A stretch of 51,963 nt of DNA from Comamonadaceae bacterium (GCA_947447615.1 CANFJQ010000001.1:1-51963); one strand, 5' to 3'. Shown: positions 28,582-41,576, counted from the first letter of the stretch. The notes: generated from the sequence alone by a model not told the origin. Translations and numbers: made by a program.

Positions 28582-29717
28582 TGGCGCAGCGCCGCTTGCA
28601 TGTGCGAAGCTTGATGGCTGTATGCGCCAGCTGCCTAGTCTTGGTGCTGGGGGCTTGCGCTGGTTTTGAGAAACCCAAGCCGGAGCCCTTGGAGCCTAAT
28701 CCTTCTTACTTGCCCGTGAAGGAAGTCTGGCGCGTCAATGTGGGAGCGACGGCATCCCCACTGGAAATGCGTGTACTTGGCTCAACGCTATGGGCTGCCG
28801 GTAGCCAGGGCGACTTAAGCTTAATCGACGCTGCCACTGGTCAAGTACGAGCGCACGCAAATGCTGGGCAGCCGCTGAGTGCAGGTGTAGGTGCGGACAA
28901 GCAGTTTGTGGCGGTAGTAAGCCGTGACAACCAGTTGATTGTCCACAGCGAGCAAAAGGAAGTCTGGCGCCAGAAGATTCCATCCTTGGTGGTGACACCA
29001 CCTCTGGTTGCGGGTGAACGGGTGTTTGTTTTAGCAGCGGACCGTACGGTCTATGCTTTTGATGCCGCCAACGGGCGAAAACTGTGGACACAGCAGCGTT
29101 CCGGTGAATCTTTGTTGCTCGCCCAGGCCGGTTTATTGACGGCAGTGGGCGATACCTTGCTGGTCGCTCAAGGCGGACGCTTGCTCGGTTTTAATCCGCA
29201 AAACGGATCACTGCGCTGGGATGTGCAGGTGGCCAGCGGGCGGGGCATTAATGAGGTGGAACGCTTGGCGGATTTGGTATCGGGCGTCAGCCGTGTGGCA
29301 GATTCGGTATGTTTGCGTGCTTTTCAATACGCCGTCTCCTGCGTGGACGCACGTACCGGACGCAGTGTGTGGAATAAATCTGCCTCTGGTGCTTCGGGCA
29401 TCGGTGGCGATGCCCAGACCATTTTCGGTACCGAGAGTGATGGCAAGCTAATCGCCTGGCGCCGCGCCGATGGCGAAAAACTGTGGACCAACGAAAAATT
29501 GCGTTTCCGCAGTGTGACCGGTCCGACGCTGGCGGGTGGCGTTTTGCTTCTAGGCGATGGCGACGGAAATCTGCACATGCTCTCCCCCTCGGACGGCAGG
29601 CTGCTTAATCGTGTCAGCACCGATGGTTCACCTATTGTTTCTGCGCCGCTGTGGCTTGCTTCGACCTGGGTAGTAATTACCCAGCGCGGTAACGTCATTG
29701 GGTTCAGGCCTCAGTAG
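28581..29717 (+). CDS. bamB: Outer-membrane assembly lipoprotein BamB
   Basis: BamB is the beta-propeller lipoprotein of the BAM complex. The 378-residue precursor has lipobox LVLGAC. PQQ-like propeller blades repeat through the protein, for example [16 protein letters not shown] and [17 protein letters not shown]. With bamD in the same window, two of the BAM lipoproteins are present. The gene is joined to yfgM and is followed by der after 19 bases. Confidence 0.95.
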   Translation: MAQRRLHVRSLMAVCASCLVLVLGACAGFEKPKPEPLEPNPSYLPVKEVWRVNVGATASPLEMRVLGSTLWAAGSQGDLSLIDAATGQVRAHANAGQPLSAGVGADKQFVAVVSRDNQLIVHSEQKEVWRQKIPSLVVTPPLVAGERVFVLAADRTVYAFDAANGRKLWTQQRSGESLLLAQAGLLTAVGDTLLVAQGGRLLGFNPQNGSLRWDVQVASGRGINEVERLADLVSGVSRVADSVCLRAFQYAVSCVDARTGRSVWNKSASGASGIGGDAQTIFGTESDGKLIAWRRADGEKLWTNEKLRFRSVTGPTLAGGVLLLGDGDGNLHMLSPSDGRLLNRVSTDGSPIVSAPLWLASTWVVITQRGNVIGFRPQ

Positions 29718-29736
29718 GCCCGCAGGGCGGCGCTGG

Positions 29737-31074
29737 ATGAAACCGGTTATCGCTTTGGTGGGTCGGCCTAATGTAGGCAAATCCACCCTCTTTAATCGCC
29801 TCACCAAAAGCCGCGATGCCATCGTTGCCGACTTTGCCGGATTGACGCGCGATAGGCACTATGGCAATGCCAAGCACGGCAAGCAAGAAATCATTGTGGT
29901 CGATACCGGGGGTTTCGAGCCCGATGCGACGACCGGCATCTTCAAAGAAATGGCCAAGCAAACCCGCCAAGCCGTGGCCGAAGCCGATGCCGTGCTTTTT
30001 ATCGTGGATGCCCGTGGTGGCGTGTCGGCGCAAGACCACGAGATCGCTAAATACCTGCGCCGTCTGGGAAAAACCAGTTATGTCGTGGCAAACAAAGCCG
30101 AAGGCATGACCGAGAGCTCGCAGTTTGGTGAGTTTTACGAGCTGGGGCTAGGCGGGGTGATTGCGGTGTCGGCGGCCCACGGGCAAGGCATCCGTACGCT
30201 CATGGACCAGGTGATGGCGCCATTCGCGCCCGACCCGGATGCGCCCGAGCCCGACGAAGGCAATCCCGGAGCGATCAAACTGGCGGTAGCAGGGCGCCCT
30301 AACGTGGGCAAATCCACGCTGATAAACACCTGGCTGGGCGAAGAGCGTTTAGTAGCTTTTGACTTGCCGGGCACCACGCGCGACACCATTTCCATCCCTT
30401 TTGAGCGCGGCGGCCAAAAATTCGAATTGATTGATACCGCAGGTCTGCGCCGCAAAGGCAAGGTATTTGAAGCGATTGAAAAGTTTTCGGTGGTCAAAAC
30501 TTTGCAGGCGATTGAGTCGGCCAGCGTGGTTTTGCTGCTGATCGATGCGATTGAAGGCGTGACCGACCAAGATGCCCATATTGCCGGCTACATCCTAGAG
30601 TCGGGGCGGGCCGTGGTGGTAGCGGTGAATAAATGGGATGCGGTAGACGAATACCAACGCGAGCTGGTCAAACGGTCGCTGGAAACCCGCTTGGGATTTT
30701 TAAAGTTTGCTGCCTTGCATTTGATATCTGCGCGCAAGCGTCAGGGCCTGGGTCCGGTATGGGATTCCATTGCGCAGGCGCACCGCGCGGCCAATTGCAA
30801 AATGCCGACGCCCGTACTCACGCGTTTGCTCCTTGAAGCGGTGCAGTTTCAGACGCCTAAGAAAACCGGTATGTACCGGCCTAAATTGCGCTACGCCCAC
30901 CAGGGCGGTATGAATCCGCCGATTATTGTGGTCCACGGCAATTCGCTGGAACACGTCACAGAGGCTTACAAGCGCTTTTTGGAAGGGCGGTTTCGCAAGG
31001 AATTTAATTTGGTGGGAACTCCGCTGCGTATCCAAATGAAGTCCGCTGCCAACCCCTACGCGGATAAGGACTGA
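29737..31074 (+). CDS. der: Ribosome-assembly GTPase Der (EngA)
   Basis: Der has two tandem GTPase domains and helps mature the 50S ribosomal subunit. The 445-residue product begins [16 protein letters not shown] second P-loop [14 protein letters not shown] lies near residue 190, and each domain has its own G3 and G4 motifs (DTGGF, NKAEG; DTAGLRR, NKWD). A KH-like domain ends the protein. ATG 29737 fits the family start; an upstream TTG would overlap bamB. Confidence 0.97.
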   Translation: MKPVIALVGRPNVGKSTLFNRLTKSRDAIVADFAGLTRDRHYGNAKHGKQEIIVVDTGGFEPDATTGIFKEMAKQTRQAVAEADAVLFIVDARGGVSAQDHEIAKYLRRLGKTSYVVANKAEGMTESSQFGEFYELGLGGVIAVSAAHGQGIRTLMDQVMAPFAPDPDAPEPDEGNPGAIKLAVAGRPNVGKSTLINTWLGEERLVAFDLPGTTRDTISIPFERGGQKFELIDTAGLRRKGKVFEAIEKFSVVKTLQAIESASVVLLLIDAIEGVTDQDAHIAGYILESGRAVVVAVNKWDAVDEYQRELVKRSLETRLGFLKFAALHLISARKRQGLGPVWDSIAQAHRAANCKMPTPVLTRLLLEAVQFQTPKKTGMYRPKLRYAHQGGMNPPIIVVHGNSLEHVTEAYKRFLEGRFRKEFNLVGTPLRIQMKSAANPYADKD

Positions 31075-31181
31075 GCGGATTGACGCTGGCTGTGAGGCCC
31101 AAAATTGACACCGGGCACCAAGAATCCATTGCCAATGTGGTATCTTCAACCGTTCTTATTACTTTCAACACGGAAAATATC

Positions 31182-31430
31182 GTGAACAACAAAAGTCAAC
31201 TTCTCCAAGACCCTTTTCTTAACGCCTTGCGCCGGGAACATATTCCGGTGGCGGTCTACCTGGTCAACGGTATCAAGCTGCAGGGACAGATTGAATCTTT
31301 TGACCAATATGTGGTTTTGCTGCGTAACACCGTTACCCAAATGGTGTACAAGCATGCAATTTCCACTATCGTGCCGGGGCGTGCAGTTAATTTCGCACTC
31401 AGCCCTGCCGACGGTGCTGAAGCACCTTGA
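31182..31430 (+). CDS. hfq: RNA chaperone Hfq
   Basis: Hfq forms a hexameric ring that pairs small RNAs with target mRNAs. The 82-residue product starts at GTG 31182, with GGAAA upstream, giving the expected [19 protein letters not shown]. The Sm1 motif ([19 protein letters not shown]) and Sm2 motif ([10 protein letters not shown]) are conserved. A longer reading frame from 31080 would add 34 residues with no family match. The hfq-hflX-hflK-hflC order is typical of Beta- and Gammaproteobacteria. A TTGACA at 31105-31110 may be a -35 but lacks a clear -10. Confidence 0.97.
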   Translation: MNNKSQLLQDPFLNALRREHIPVAVYLVNGIKLQGQIESFDQYVVLLRNTVTQMVYKHAISTIVPGRAVNFALSPADGAEAP

Positions 31431-31478
31431 TAACGTTACAGGGCAGTCCTGCCGGGCTGCTGCGTACGCAGACCTGAT

Positions 31479-32651
31479 TTGACCTCGCGACAAGCTGACC
31501 CCGGCGTGCGCACCATATTGGTGGGCGTCGATTTAGGCCTTGCGAATTTTGATTCCACGTTGGATGAGTTAGGGCAATTGGCGCAAACCGCGGGCATGGA
31601 GCCGGTAGCCCGGGTCGTATGCAAGCGCCGCGCCCCGGATGCGGCCTTGTTTGTCGGCACTGGCAAAGCGGACGAAATTAAACTGTTGGCCCAAAGCTTG
31701 GGCGCCCAGGAAATACTTTTCGACCAAAGCCTGAGCCCCGGCCAGCAGCGCAACCTGGAGCGGCGGCTGGAAATGCCGGTGAACGACCGAACCTTTCTGA
31801 TCCTGGAAATTTTCGCGCAGCGCGCGCGCAGCCACGAGGGCAAGTTGCAAGTGGAACTGGCGCGGCTGCAATACCTAAGCACCCGTTTGGTAAGGCGCTG
31901 GTCGCATTTGGAGCGCCAGCGTGGCGGCATCGGTACCCGTGGCGGCCCTGGTGAGACACAGATTGAACTGGACCGGCGCATGATCGCCAACCACATCAAG
32001 CGTACCAAAGAGCAATTGGACAAAGTCAAGCGCCAGCGCCAGACGCAGCGCAAGCAACGCGACCGGCGTGGCGCCTTCAATATCTCGCTCATCGGATACA
32101 CCAATGCAGGTAAATCCACCTTGTTTAATGCACTGGTCAAAGCGCGGGCTTATGCGGCGGACCAGCTGTTTGCCACGCTCGACACCACGACGCGGCAACT
32201 GTATTTGGGCGAAGCGGAGCGTTCGGTGTCGCTGTCCGATACGGTAGGCTTTATCCGCGACCTGCCGCACGGTCTGGTGGACGCGTTCCAGGCGACCTTG
32301 CAAGAAGCGGTGGACGCCGACTTGCTACTGCATGTGGTGGACGCGTCCAACCCGGATTACATGCTGCAAATTGAGCAAGTGCAGCGCGTGCTTTTAGAGA
32401 TCGGGGCCGACAAAGTGCCACAGATATTGGTTTTTAATAAGATCGACGCCATGCCCGAAGCCCGCCTGCCTTTACAAAGCAGGGACTACTTTGAGCTGGA
32501 CGGCGAGCAAACCCCCCGCATTTTTCTCAGCGCACAAGCCGGCACCGGGATCGCGCAGTTGCGCAGCCTGCTCGCACAAACCGCTGCCGGGAGCCCGGTT
32601 TTGGCGTCCGGCCGGGCCCAATCCCCCGTGGCGTATGAGGCCGACTCGTAA
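31479..32651 (+). CDS. hflX: Ribosome-associated GTPase HflX
   Basis: HflX is a GTPase that binds the 50S subunit and can split stalled ribosomes. The 390-residue protein has the N-terminal HflX domain with VGTGKADEI, the linker GIGTRGGPGETQIELDRR, and GTPase motifs GYTNAGKSTLFN, DTVGFI and NKID. The start is uncertain: TTG 31479 lacks a clear ribosome-binding site, and GTG 31506 is an alternative nine residues later. It lies 48 bases after hfq. Confidence 0.95.
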   Translation: MTSRQADPGVRTILVGVDLGLANFDSTLDELGQLAQTAGMEPVARVVCKRRAPDAALFVGTGKADEIKLLAQSLGAQEILFDQSLSPGQQRNLERRLEMPVNDRTFLILEIFAQRARSHEGKLQVELARLQYLSTRLVRRWSHLERQRGGIGTRGGPGETQIELDRRMIANHIKRTKEQLDKVKRQRQTQRKQRDRRGAFNISLIGYTNAGKSTLFNALVKARAYAADQLFATLDTTTRQLYLGEAERSVSLSDTVGFIRDLPHGLVDAFQATLQEAVDADLLLHVVDASNPDYMLQIEQVQRVLLEIGADKVPQILVFNKIDAMPEARLPLQSRDYFELDGEQTPRIFLSAQAGTGIAQLRSLLAQTAAGSPVLASGRAQSPVAYEADS

Positions 32652-32690
32652 TTGTGGACAATCAGGGGTTGCACATCGCAAGGTATAACA

Positions 32691-34121
32691 ATGAAATTTT
32701 CAATGCCAACGCTTAGTTTTGTCGGAATCTTGGGGCGCTTGCGCGGCATGTTCAATCTCAATGACAGCCGTTGGGGGCGTTCGGATGATGCCAAGTCTCC
32801 TGCAGGCAGTGCGCCAGATGGAACGACCAATCCGCAGGATCCGGCCGGCCGCCCTGATGCCAAACCCGATACCCGGCCCGAAGCGCCACCCCCCAACAAC
32901 CCGGCCAATGACCGCCCCAGCGCAGGCCAACGCCCCGGCGCCAACGCCGGTCCGCCGGATTTGGATGAGCTGTGGCGTGATTTCAATCGCAAACTCAACG
33001 GCTGGATGGGTGGTGCCAAGCGCGGTACTGGGGGCGGGCGTGGAACCGGTAGCCCGATTCCGCCCGATTTCAAGCATATTCAGATGGGTGGCGGACTGAT
33101 TGCGGGCGTACTCCTCCTGATCTGGCTGGCAACCGGCTTTTTCATTGTGCAAGAGGGCCAGCAGGCCGTCATAACACAGTTTGGTCGTTACAAATCCACG
33201 GTCAATGCCGGTTTTAACTGGCGGCTACCCTATCCAATTCAGCGCCATGAATTGGTTTTTGTTACACAAATTCGTTCGGTGGATGTGGGCCGCGACAACG
33301 TGCTCAAAGCCACTGGCTTGCGCGAGTCGGCCATGCTGACCCAGGATGAGAACATCCTGGACATCAAGTTTGCCGTGCAGTACCGCTTGAGCGATGCACG
33401 CGCTTTTTTGTTTGAAAGCAAAAACCCTACGGATGCGGTGGTGCAGGCGGCTGAAACCTCGGTGCGTGAGGTACTCGGCAAGATGAAAATGGACGCGGCG
33501 CTTTCGGAAGAGCGCGATCAAATCGCCCCGCGCGTGCGCACCATGATGCAAGAGATCCTGGACCGTTACAAAGTGGGTGTCGAAGTGGTTGCCATCAACT
33601 TGCAACAGGGCGGCGTACGCCCGCCTGAGCAGGTACAAGCCTCGTTTGACGACGTGCTCAAAGCCGGACAGGAGCGCGAACGCGCCAAGAACGAAGCCCA
33701 AGCCTATGCTAACGATGTCATACCGCGCGCAGTTGGTTCGGCAGCCCGTTTGAAAGAAGAGGCGGATGCCTACAAGGCTCGCGTAGTAGCCCAAGCCCAG
33801 GGTGATGCGCAGCGCTTTAGGTCAGTGTTCAACGAGTACCAAAAAGCGCCGCAGGTGACGCGGGACCGCATGTACCTCGATGCGATGCAGCAAATCTATA
33901 CCAACGTCACCAAAGTCCTGGTCGACACCCACCAAGGCGCGACTTTGTTAAACCTGCCGCTGGAAAAAATACTGCAAATGAATGCGGCCGGTGAGCCCTT
34001 GCCTGTGCCTGCTGCTGCCGCCAACGCAGCGGCTGCGCCCCCGACCCCCTTGCCCGCAGCCAACGCGGTGGACCCACGCAGCCGCGAAGCGGCGCGCACC
34101 CGTGAGCGCGATGTGCGCTAG
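32691..34121 (+). CDS. hflK: FtsH protease modulator HflK
   Basis: HflK forms with HflC a large membrane assembly that controls the FtsH protease. The 476-residue product has a Pro-, Asp- and Gly-rich cytoplasmic N terminus (about residues 20-120). One membrane helix follows (LIAGVLLLIWLATGFFIVQ), then an SPFH/band-7 domain in the periplasm and an Ala/Pro-rich tail. ATG 32691 has AAGG seven bases upstream and is preferred over ATG 32748, which has none. hflC follows after nine bases. Confidence 0.94.
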   Translation: MKFSMPTLSFVGILGRLRGMFNLNDSRWGRSDDAKSPAGSAPDGTTNPQDPAGRPDAKPDTRPEAPPPNNPANDRPSAGQRPGANAGPPDLDELWRDFNRKLNGWMGGAKRGTGGGRGTGSPIPPDFKHIQMGGGLIAGVLLLIWLATGFFIVQEGQQAVITQFGRYKSTVNAGFNWRLPYPIQRHELVFVTQIRSVDVGRDNVLKATGLRESAMLTQDENILDIKFAVQYRLSDARAFLFESKNPTDAVVQAAETSVREVLGKMKMDAALSEERDQIAPRVRTMMQEILDRYKVGVEVVAINLQQGGVRPPEQVQASFDDVLKAGQERERAKNEAQAYANDVIPRAVGSAARLKEEADAYKARVVAQAQGDAQRFRSVFNEYQKAPQVTRDRMYLDAMQQIYTNVTKVLVDTHQGATLLNLPLEKILQMNAAGEPLPVPAAAANAAAAPPTPLPAANAVDPRSREAARTRERDVR

Positions 34122-34130
34122 GAGAACAGC

Positions 34131-35033
34131 ATGAACCGAATTGGATTTATTGTTTCTAGTGTGTTGGTGGTCTTGGCTTTGGCCAGCTCTACCCTGTTTG
34201 TCGTGGACCAGCGCCAGTTTGGTGTGGTCTATGCGCTGGGCCAAATCAAGGAAGTTATTACCGAGCCGGGTCTGAACTGGAAGCTGCCGCCGCCATTTCA
34301 AAACGTTTCCTATATTGACAAGCGATTGCTAACTTTGGATAGCAGCGACACCGAACCCATGTTGACCGCTGAAAAGCAGCGCGTGGTGATTGACTGGTAC
34401 GTGCGCTGGCGCATTTCAGAGCCTACGGAGTACATCCGTAACGTGGGCTTGAACGAAGCGGCGGGCGCCAACCAGCTCAACCGCGTGGTGCGCAATGCCT
34501 TCCAGGAAGAGATCAACAAGCGCACCGTTAAGGAGTTGCTGTCTCTCAAGCGCGAAGCCTTGATGTCTGACGTCAAGCGTGAAGTTTTGGAGAAAGTCAA
34601 AGGCGCCAAGCCTTGGGGCGTGGACGTGGTGGACGTACGTATCACCCGCGTGGACTATGTGGAGGCGATTACCGAGTCGGTCTATCGCCGTATGGAAGCG
34701 GAGCGAAAACGGGTAGCCAATGAATTGCGCTCCACCGGTGCCGCCGAGGGTGAAAAAATCCGCGCTGACGCCGACCGCCAGCGCGAGGTGACGATTGCCA
34801 ATGCCTACCGCGACGCTCAAAAGATCAAGGGTGAGGGCGATGCCGAAGCAGCGCGTATATACGCTGAGGCCTTTAACCGCGACCCCCAATTCGCCCAGTT
34901 TTACCGAAGCCTGGAAGCTTACAAAAACAGTTTCGCCAACAAGAGCGACGTGATGGTGATAGACCCCTCGTCCAGCGAATTCTTCAAAGTCTTTCGCAAC
35001 GGCGGCTCGGGCTCGGCACCGGTAAAAAAATAA
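34131..35033 (+). CDS. hflC: FtsH protease modulator HflC
   Basis: HflC (300 residues) is the partner of HflK. An N-terminal signal-anchor helix (residues about 4-24) precedes the band-7 domain beginning VVDQRQFGVVYALGQI. Charged heptad-like helices follow, as in RADADRQREVTIANAYRDAQ. AGGAG lies six bases before the ATG, inside the end of hflK. A GC hairpin lies behind the stop. Confidence 0.95.
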   Translation: MNRIGFIVSSVLVVLALASSTLFVVDQRQFGVVYALGQIKEVITEPGLNWKLPPPFQNVSYIDKRLLTLDSSDTEPMLTAEKQRVVIDWYVRWRISEPTEYIRNVGLNEAAGANQLNRVVRNAFQEEINKRTVKELLSLKREALMSDVKREVLEKVKGAKPWGVDVVDVRITRVDYVEAITESVYRRMEAERKRVANELRSTGAAEGEKIRADADRQREVTIANAYRDAQKIKGEGDAEAARIYAEAFNRDPQFAQFYRSLEAYKNSFANKSDVMVIDPSSSEFFKVFRNGGSGSAPVKK

Positions 35034-35053
35034 GCGGCAGAGCGCCTGCGATT

Positions 35054-35074
35054 CCCGCTCCCCAAGGGGGCGGG
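35054..35074 (+). terminator. GC-rich hairpin behind hflC
   Basis: CCCGCTCCC (35054-35062) pairs with GGGGGCGGG (35066-35074), with one G-U pair and a 3-base loop. Only a short T triplet follows, so it would be at best a partial terminator between hflC and hisZ. Confidence 0.45.
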
Positions 35075-35090
35075 GCCTGGGTTTGGCCGG

Positions 35091-35096
35091 TAAAAT
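35091..35096 (+). promoter_or_regulatory. -10 element of hisZ-purA
   Basis: TAAAAT lies 29 bases before the hisZ ATG and behind the hairpin. No clear -35 is present. Confidence 0.45.
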
Positions 35097-35125
35097 CGCG
35101 TTTTTAACCGCACCCCACTTTATCC

Positions 35126-37664
<2,539 letters not shown>

Positions 37665-37740
37665 AAGTAGCGCTTGCAAGGTCATCGGAATTTGTAGCAG
37701 CGGTAACAGCCGCAGAATCGTATTTACCAAGGAGCTGGGT

Positions 37741-38265
37741 ATGTTGACGGAAGACGGCAAACATTTGTACGTGAGCTATGACGAGTACCACAACCTGATC
37801 GAAAAGCTCGCGATCAAGGTGTTTCAATCGGGCTGGGAGTTCGACACGATTTTGTGCCTGGCACGCGGCGGCATGCGCCCGGGCGATATTTTGTCCAGGG
37901 TGTTTGATAAGCCGCTGGCCATCATGTCCACCAGTTCTTACCGCTCTGACGCCGGTACGGTGCAAGGGCATTTGGACATCGCCCGTTTCATCACCACGCC
38001 CAAGGGCGAGATCGCTGGAAGGGTCTTGCTGGTCGACGATTTGGCCGACTCGGGCCATACGCTCAATGCGGTGATTCACCAGTTAAAAAATAATTACGCT
38101 CCCATCACCGAGTTGCGCAGTGCGGTGATCTGGACCAAAGCCTTGTCTACTTTCACGCCAGATTATTCGGTGGAATTTTTACCCACCAACCCCTGGATTC
38201 ATCAGCCTTTTGAGAGCTATGACGCGATGCGTCCGGCGCAGCTCATCCAAAAATGGAGCGTTTAG
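37741..38265 (+). CDS. Phosphoribosyltransferase-family protein
   Basis: This 174-residue protein has the type I phosphoribosyltransferase fold, with the PRPP-binding loop VLLVDDLADSGHTL. An N-terminal LYVSYDEYHNLIEKLA and CLARGGMRPGDIL resemble xanthine-guanine phosphoribosyltransferases. It probably salvages a purine base, and its place next to purA supports that. The exact base is not determined. ATG 37741 is supported by AAGGAG at 37729-37734; the longer frame from 37642 overlaps purA and is not coding. Confidence 0.88.
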   Translation: MLTEDGKHLYVSYDEYHNLIEKLAIKVFQSGWEFDTILCLARGGMRPGDILSRVFDKPLAIMSTSSYRSDAGTVQGHLDIARFITTPKGEIAGRVLLVDDLADSGHTLNAVIHQLKNNYAPITELRSAVIWTKALSTFTPDYSVEFLPTNPWIHQPFESYDAMRPAQLIQKWSV

Positions 38266-38278
38266 GCGGGGCACGCGC

Positions 38279-39487
38279 ATGAAGCCCATAAGCACTACGC
38301 TGATCCACCACCCCTACGAAGCACCGGGTGGATTTGAGTCACCTGCTGTCGGTGTTTTCAAAGCGTCCACGGTGTTTTTCCCTTCGGTGGCTGCTATGCG
38401 CAGCCGCCAGTGGAAAGACAAAACGGCTTACACCTATGGGCTGCACGGCACGCCGACCACTTACACGCTGGAAGAAAGGCTGTGCAGCCTAGAGGGCGGC
38501 CTGCAATGTGTGCTCACGCCCAGCGGCCTCTCGGCCATCGCCTTGGTGGCCTTGGCTTTGTTGCAATCGGGTGATGAGGTTTTGCTACCCGACAATTGCT
38601 ACGAGCCCAACAAGACCCTGGTCGAAGGGGAGTTTGTCGGCTGGGGCGTACGTCACCGTTTTTACAACCCCATGGACCCGCAGGACTTGCAGTCCAAGCT
38701 CTCTGAGGCCACGCGCTTGGTCTGGCTAGAAGCGCCGGGCTCGGTAACCCTGGAGTTTCCCGACCTTGCGGCATTGAACCGCATTTGCAAGCAGCATGGA
38801 GCACTGGTGGCCCTGGACAACACCTGGGGCGCAGGGATCGCATTTGCCCCTTTTGACCTAACACCAGGCATGCCCTGCGCGGTGGATATTTCTATCCAGG
38901 CGCTTACCAAATACCCCAGCGGTGGCGGTGACGTGTTGATGGGCAGTGTGATCACGCGCGATGCGGATTTGCATATGCGCATCAAGCTTTGCCATATGCG
39001 CATGGGTTTGAACGTGGGACCCAATGATGCGGAGTTGGTCTTGCGCGGCTTGCCATCCATCGCCATGCGCTACCAGGCCCAAGACCAGAGTACGCGCGCT
39101 TTGGCCGCCTGGTGCCAGACGCAGGCCGCGTTTGTGCAGGTTTTGCATCCGGCGCTTGAGGGCTCTCCTGGCCATGTGCATTGGCAGCGCTTGTGTGCGC
39201 CACAGGGCGCTGGTGCGGCGGCCTGCCTGTTCAGCGTGGTGATCGATCCCGCCTATACGCAAGACCAGGTGGATGCCTTTTGCGACAGCTTGCAGTTATT
39301 CCGGCTGGGTTACAGCTGGGCCGGGCCGGTCAGTCTGGTCGTACCCTACAACTTGGCGCGTATGCGGGGCGCTTGGCCTGCCGGTATCGCCCCTGGCACG
39401 TTGGTGCGCTTTGCGGTGGGCTTTGAGGCTACAGAAGACTTGCAGGCCGATATCGCACAAGCTTTGCGCGCCTTAACGCCCCCATAG
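38279..39487 (+). CDS. metC: PLP-dependent cystathionine beta-lyase-like enzyme
   Basis: The 402-residue protein belongs to the Cys/Met metabolism family of pyridoxal-phosphate enzymes. The substrate-binding YTYGLHGTPTTYTLEERL, cofactor-binding ALDNTWGAG and Schiff-base lysine in IQALTKYPSGGGD are visible. The pattern is closest to cystathionine beta-lyase, which makes homocysteine for methionine. A related gamma-lyase or sulfhydrylase cannot be excluded. It begins 13 bases after the phosphoribosyltransferase gene and its 3' end overlaps the next, convergent gene by 15 bases. Confidence 0.85.
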   Translation: MKPISTTLIHHPYEAPGGFESPAVGVFKASTVFFPSVAAMRSRQWKDKTAYTYGLHGTPTTYTLEERLCSLEGGLQCVLTPSGLSAIALVALALLQSGDEVLLPDNCYEPNKTLVEGEFVGWGVRHRFYNPMDPQDLQSKLSEATRLVWLEAPGSVTLEFPDLAALNRICKQHGALVALDNTWGAGIAFAPFDLTPGMPCAVDISIQALTKYPSGGGDVLMGSVITRDADLHMRIKLCHMRMGLNVGPNDAELVLRGLPSIAMRYQAQDQSTRALAAWCQTQAAFVQVLHPALEGSPGHVHWQRLCAPQGAGAAACLFSVVIDPAYTQDQVDAFCDSLQLFRLGYSWAGPVSLVVPYNLARMRGAWPAGIAPGTLVRFAVGFEATEDLQADIAQALRALTPP

Positions 39488-40006
39488 GCCACTGCCACCT
39501 GCATCCAGATAGGTCAGGTACACACGCAGCTCAAATTCCAGTTGGTGGTAGCGCGGCTCCATGTGTTCGCACAGCTGGTAAAAACTTTTATCGTGGTCTT
39601 TCTCGCGCAAATGCGCCAGCTCGTGGACCACGATCATCCGCAAAAAATCTTCGGGCGCCGCTTTGAAAATACTGGCAATGCGCAGCTCGTGCTTGGTCTT
39701 GAGCTTGGCACCTTGCACCCGCGAAATGCGCGTATGCGTCCCCAGCGCATGGGCAATTACCTGCAATTTGCTGTCGTAGGCGACTTTGCTTAAGGAGGCA
39801 GCGCTGCGCATGTGGCTTTGGCGGATGTCCTGCACATAGGCGTACAAAGCCCCGTCGGTGCGCACTGCATGGGCTTGCGGGTATTTGTTTAATAGCCAAT
39901 CGCCCGCGGTTCCCCGAGCGAGCATGCGCAGTACTTGGGAAACCGTGTCCTGTGGGTAGGCGCGCAAATAGGGCGCTGCCACTGGCAGTGGCGCAGCGGC
40001 GTTCAT
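39473..40006 (-). CDS. YgjP-like metal-dependent hydrolase (DUF45)
   Basis: This 177-residue protein has the zinc-binding HELAHLREKDHDKSF motif near residue 125, followed by a conserved EHMEPRY. These are typical of the YgjP/DUF45 family, related in fold to M48 peptidases. E. coli YgjP has, as I recall, been reported to act on UTP, so a peptidase role should not be assumed. The gene lies 22 bases behind lysS on the same strand and is probably co-transcribed with it. Its 3' end overlaps that of the convergent metC-like gene. Confidence 0.85.
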   Translation of the reverse strand: MNAAAPLPVAAPYLRAYPQDTVSQVLRMLARGTAGDWLLNKYPQAHAVRTDGALYAYVQDIRQSHMRSAASLSKVAYDSKLQVIAHALGTHTRISRVQGAKLKTKHELRIASIFKAAPEDFLRMIVVHELAHLREKDHDKSFYQLCEHMEPRYHQLEFELRVYLTYLDAGGSGLWGR

Positions 40007-40028
40007 GTTGACACCGGCCTCAGCCAGC

Positions 40029-41576
40029 TCAGTGTTCCCGGCGCAGGGCAGGGAACAAAATCACATCACGGATGCTGGGGCTGTCGGTCAGCAGCATCAT
40101 CAATCGGTCAATGCCGATTCCGCAGCCGCCAGTGGGGGGCATCCCATATTCCAGCGCCCGCACAAAATCGTGGTCATAAAACATGGCCTCGTCGTCGCCA
40201 CTGTCCTTGGCGCTGACTTGCGCCTGAAAACGCGCCGCCTGGTCTTGCGCATCATTGAGTTCGCTAAACCCGTTGCCAAATTCCCGCCCGGTGATATATA
40301 GCTCAAAGCGCTCCGTCACTTCGGGGTGGGCGTCGCTAGCGCGTGCCAGCGGTGAAATCTCGACGGGGTGTTCGCAAATAAACGTGGGTTGCCATAGCTT
40401 GTCTTCCACATGCTCTTCGAAGTACATCACTTGCAAGCCTGCCAGGCTGCGTTTCGATAACTTATTTTTGGCGTCACTGAGGCCGGCCTTGCGCAAGGCG
40501 GTGCGTAGCCAATCGGCATCGTTCACATTCGCGCCCGCATCGGTGTATTTGTCGATGGCTTCCAATATCGTTAAGCGCTCGAAAGGCGCCGCCAGGTCCA
40601 CCGGTTTGCCGCCATAACGCAAGTCCAAGGTACCCACTGCTTTGAGCGCCGCGTCACGCACCAAAGACTCTGTGAACGCCATCAGGTCGCGGTAATTCCA
40701 ATAGGCCGCGTAAAACTCCATCATGGTGAATTCGGGGTTGTGGCGCACCGAAATACCTTCGTTGCGGAAATTGCGGTTGATTTCAAACACCCGGTCAAAA
40801 CCACCGACGATCAAGCGCTTGAGGTAAAGCTCGGGCGCAATACGCAAAAACATTTGCTGGTCCAGCGCGTTGTGGTGCGTGGTAAACGGTTTGGCGTTGG
40901 CGCCACCGGGTATCGGGTGCAGCATCGGCGTTTCTACTTCGAGAAAGCCGTGCTCCACCATAAAGGCGCGTATGCTGCTCACCGCGGTGCTGCGGGCGAT
41001 AAAGCGCTTGCGGGCCACGTCGTCGGTCATCAGGTCAATATAGCGCTGGCGGTATTTCACTTCCTGGTCGTGTATGCCGTGGAATTTGTCCGGCATGGGG
41101 CGCAGGCTTTTGGTTAAGAGCCGCACTTCGCTGGCGTGGACTGACAGTTCTCCGGTCTTGGTTTTGAACAAGCGCCCAGTGGCGGCCACGATATCGCCCA
41201 AATCCCAGTGTTTAAAGTCCTCGTAGCGTTCGGCGCCTACTTCTTCGCCCTTCACGTAGATCTGAATGCGCCCATTGCTCGGCCCAAAAGAGGCATCCTG
41301 CAAAGTGCAAAAGCTGGCCTTGCCCATAACGCGTTTGAGCATCATGCGGCCCGCGACTTTGACTTCTACATGCAGGCTTTGCAGTTCTTCGGCGCTTTTA
41401 TCGTCGTAGAGCGCAAACAGATTAGCAGCCACATGGTCTGGCGCAAAGTCGTTCGGGAAGGCAGGGCCTAGGCCTTGGGCCTGGCGTTCGCGCAGAGTTT
41501 TGAGCTTTTCGCGCCGCTCCAAAATGAGTTGGTTTTCGTCTAGAGGTGCTGTGGGCGGCGTAGTGGCTTCGGACAT
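40029..41576 (-). CDS. lysS: Lysyl-tRNA synthetase (class II)
   Basis: LysRS charges tRNA-Lys. The 515-residue protein has the N-terminal OB-fold anticodon domain ([18 protein letters not shown], about residues 70-180). Class II motifs follow: [14 protein letters not shown] (motif 1), [20 protein letters not shown] (motif 2) and [14 protein letters not shown] (motif 3). The start at 41576 lacks a strong ribosome-binding site. The intergenic space to the divergent yggT gene (41577-41724) holds its promoter, possibly with TAGAAT at 41653-41648 as the -10. Confidence 0.97.
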   Translation of the reverse strand: MSEATTPPTAPLDENQLILERREKLKTLRERQAQGLGPAFPNDFAPDHVAANLFALYDDKSAEELQSLHVEVKVAGRMMLKRVMGKASFCTLQDASFGPSNGRIQIYVKGEEVGAERYEDFKHWDLGDIVAATGRLFKTKTGELSVHASEVRLLTKSLRPMPDKFHGIHDQEVKYRQRYIDLMTDDVARKRFIARSTAVSSIRAFMVEHGFLEVETPMLHPIPGGANAKPFTTHHNALDQQMFLRIAPELYLKRLIVGGFDRVFEINRNFRNEGISVRHNPEFTMMEFYAAYWNYRDLMAFTESLVRDAALKAVGTLDLRYGGKPVDLAAPFERLTILEAIDKYTDAGANVNDADWLRTALRKAGLSDAKNKLSKRSLAGLQVMYFEEHVEDKLWQPTFICEHPVEISPLARASDAHPEVTERFELYITGREFGNGFSELNDAQDQAARFQAQVSAKDSGDDEAMFYDHDFVRALEYGMPPTGGCGIGIDRLMMLLTDSPSIRDVILFPALRREH

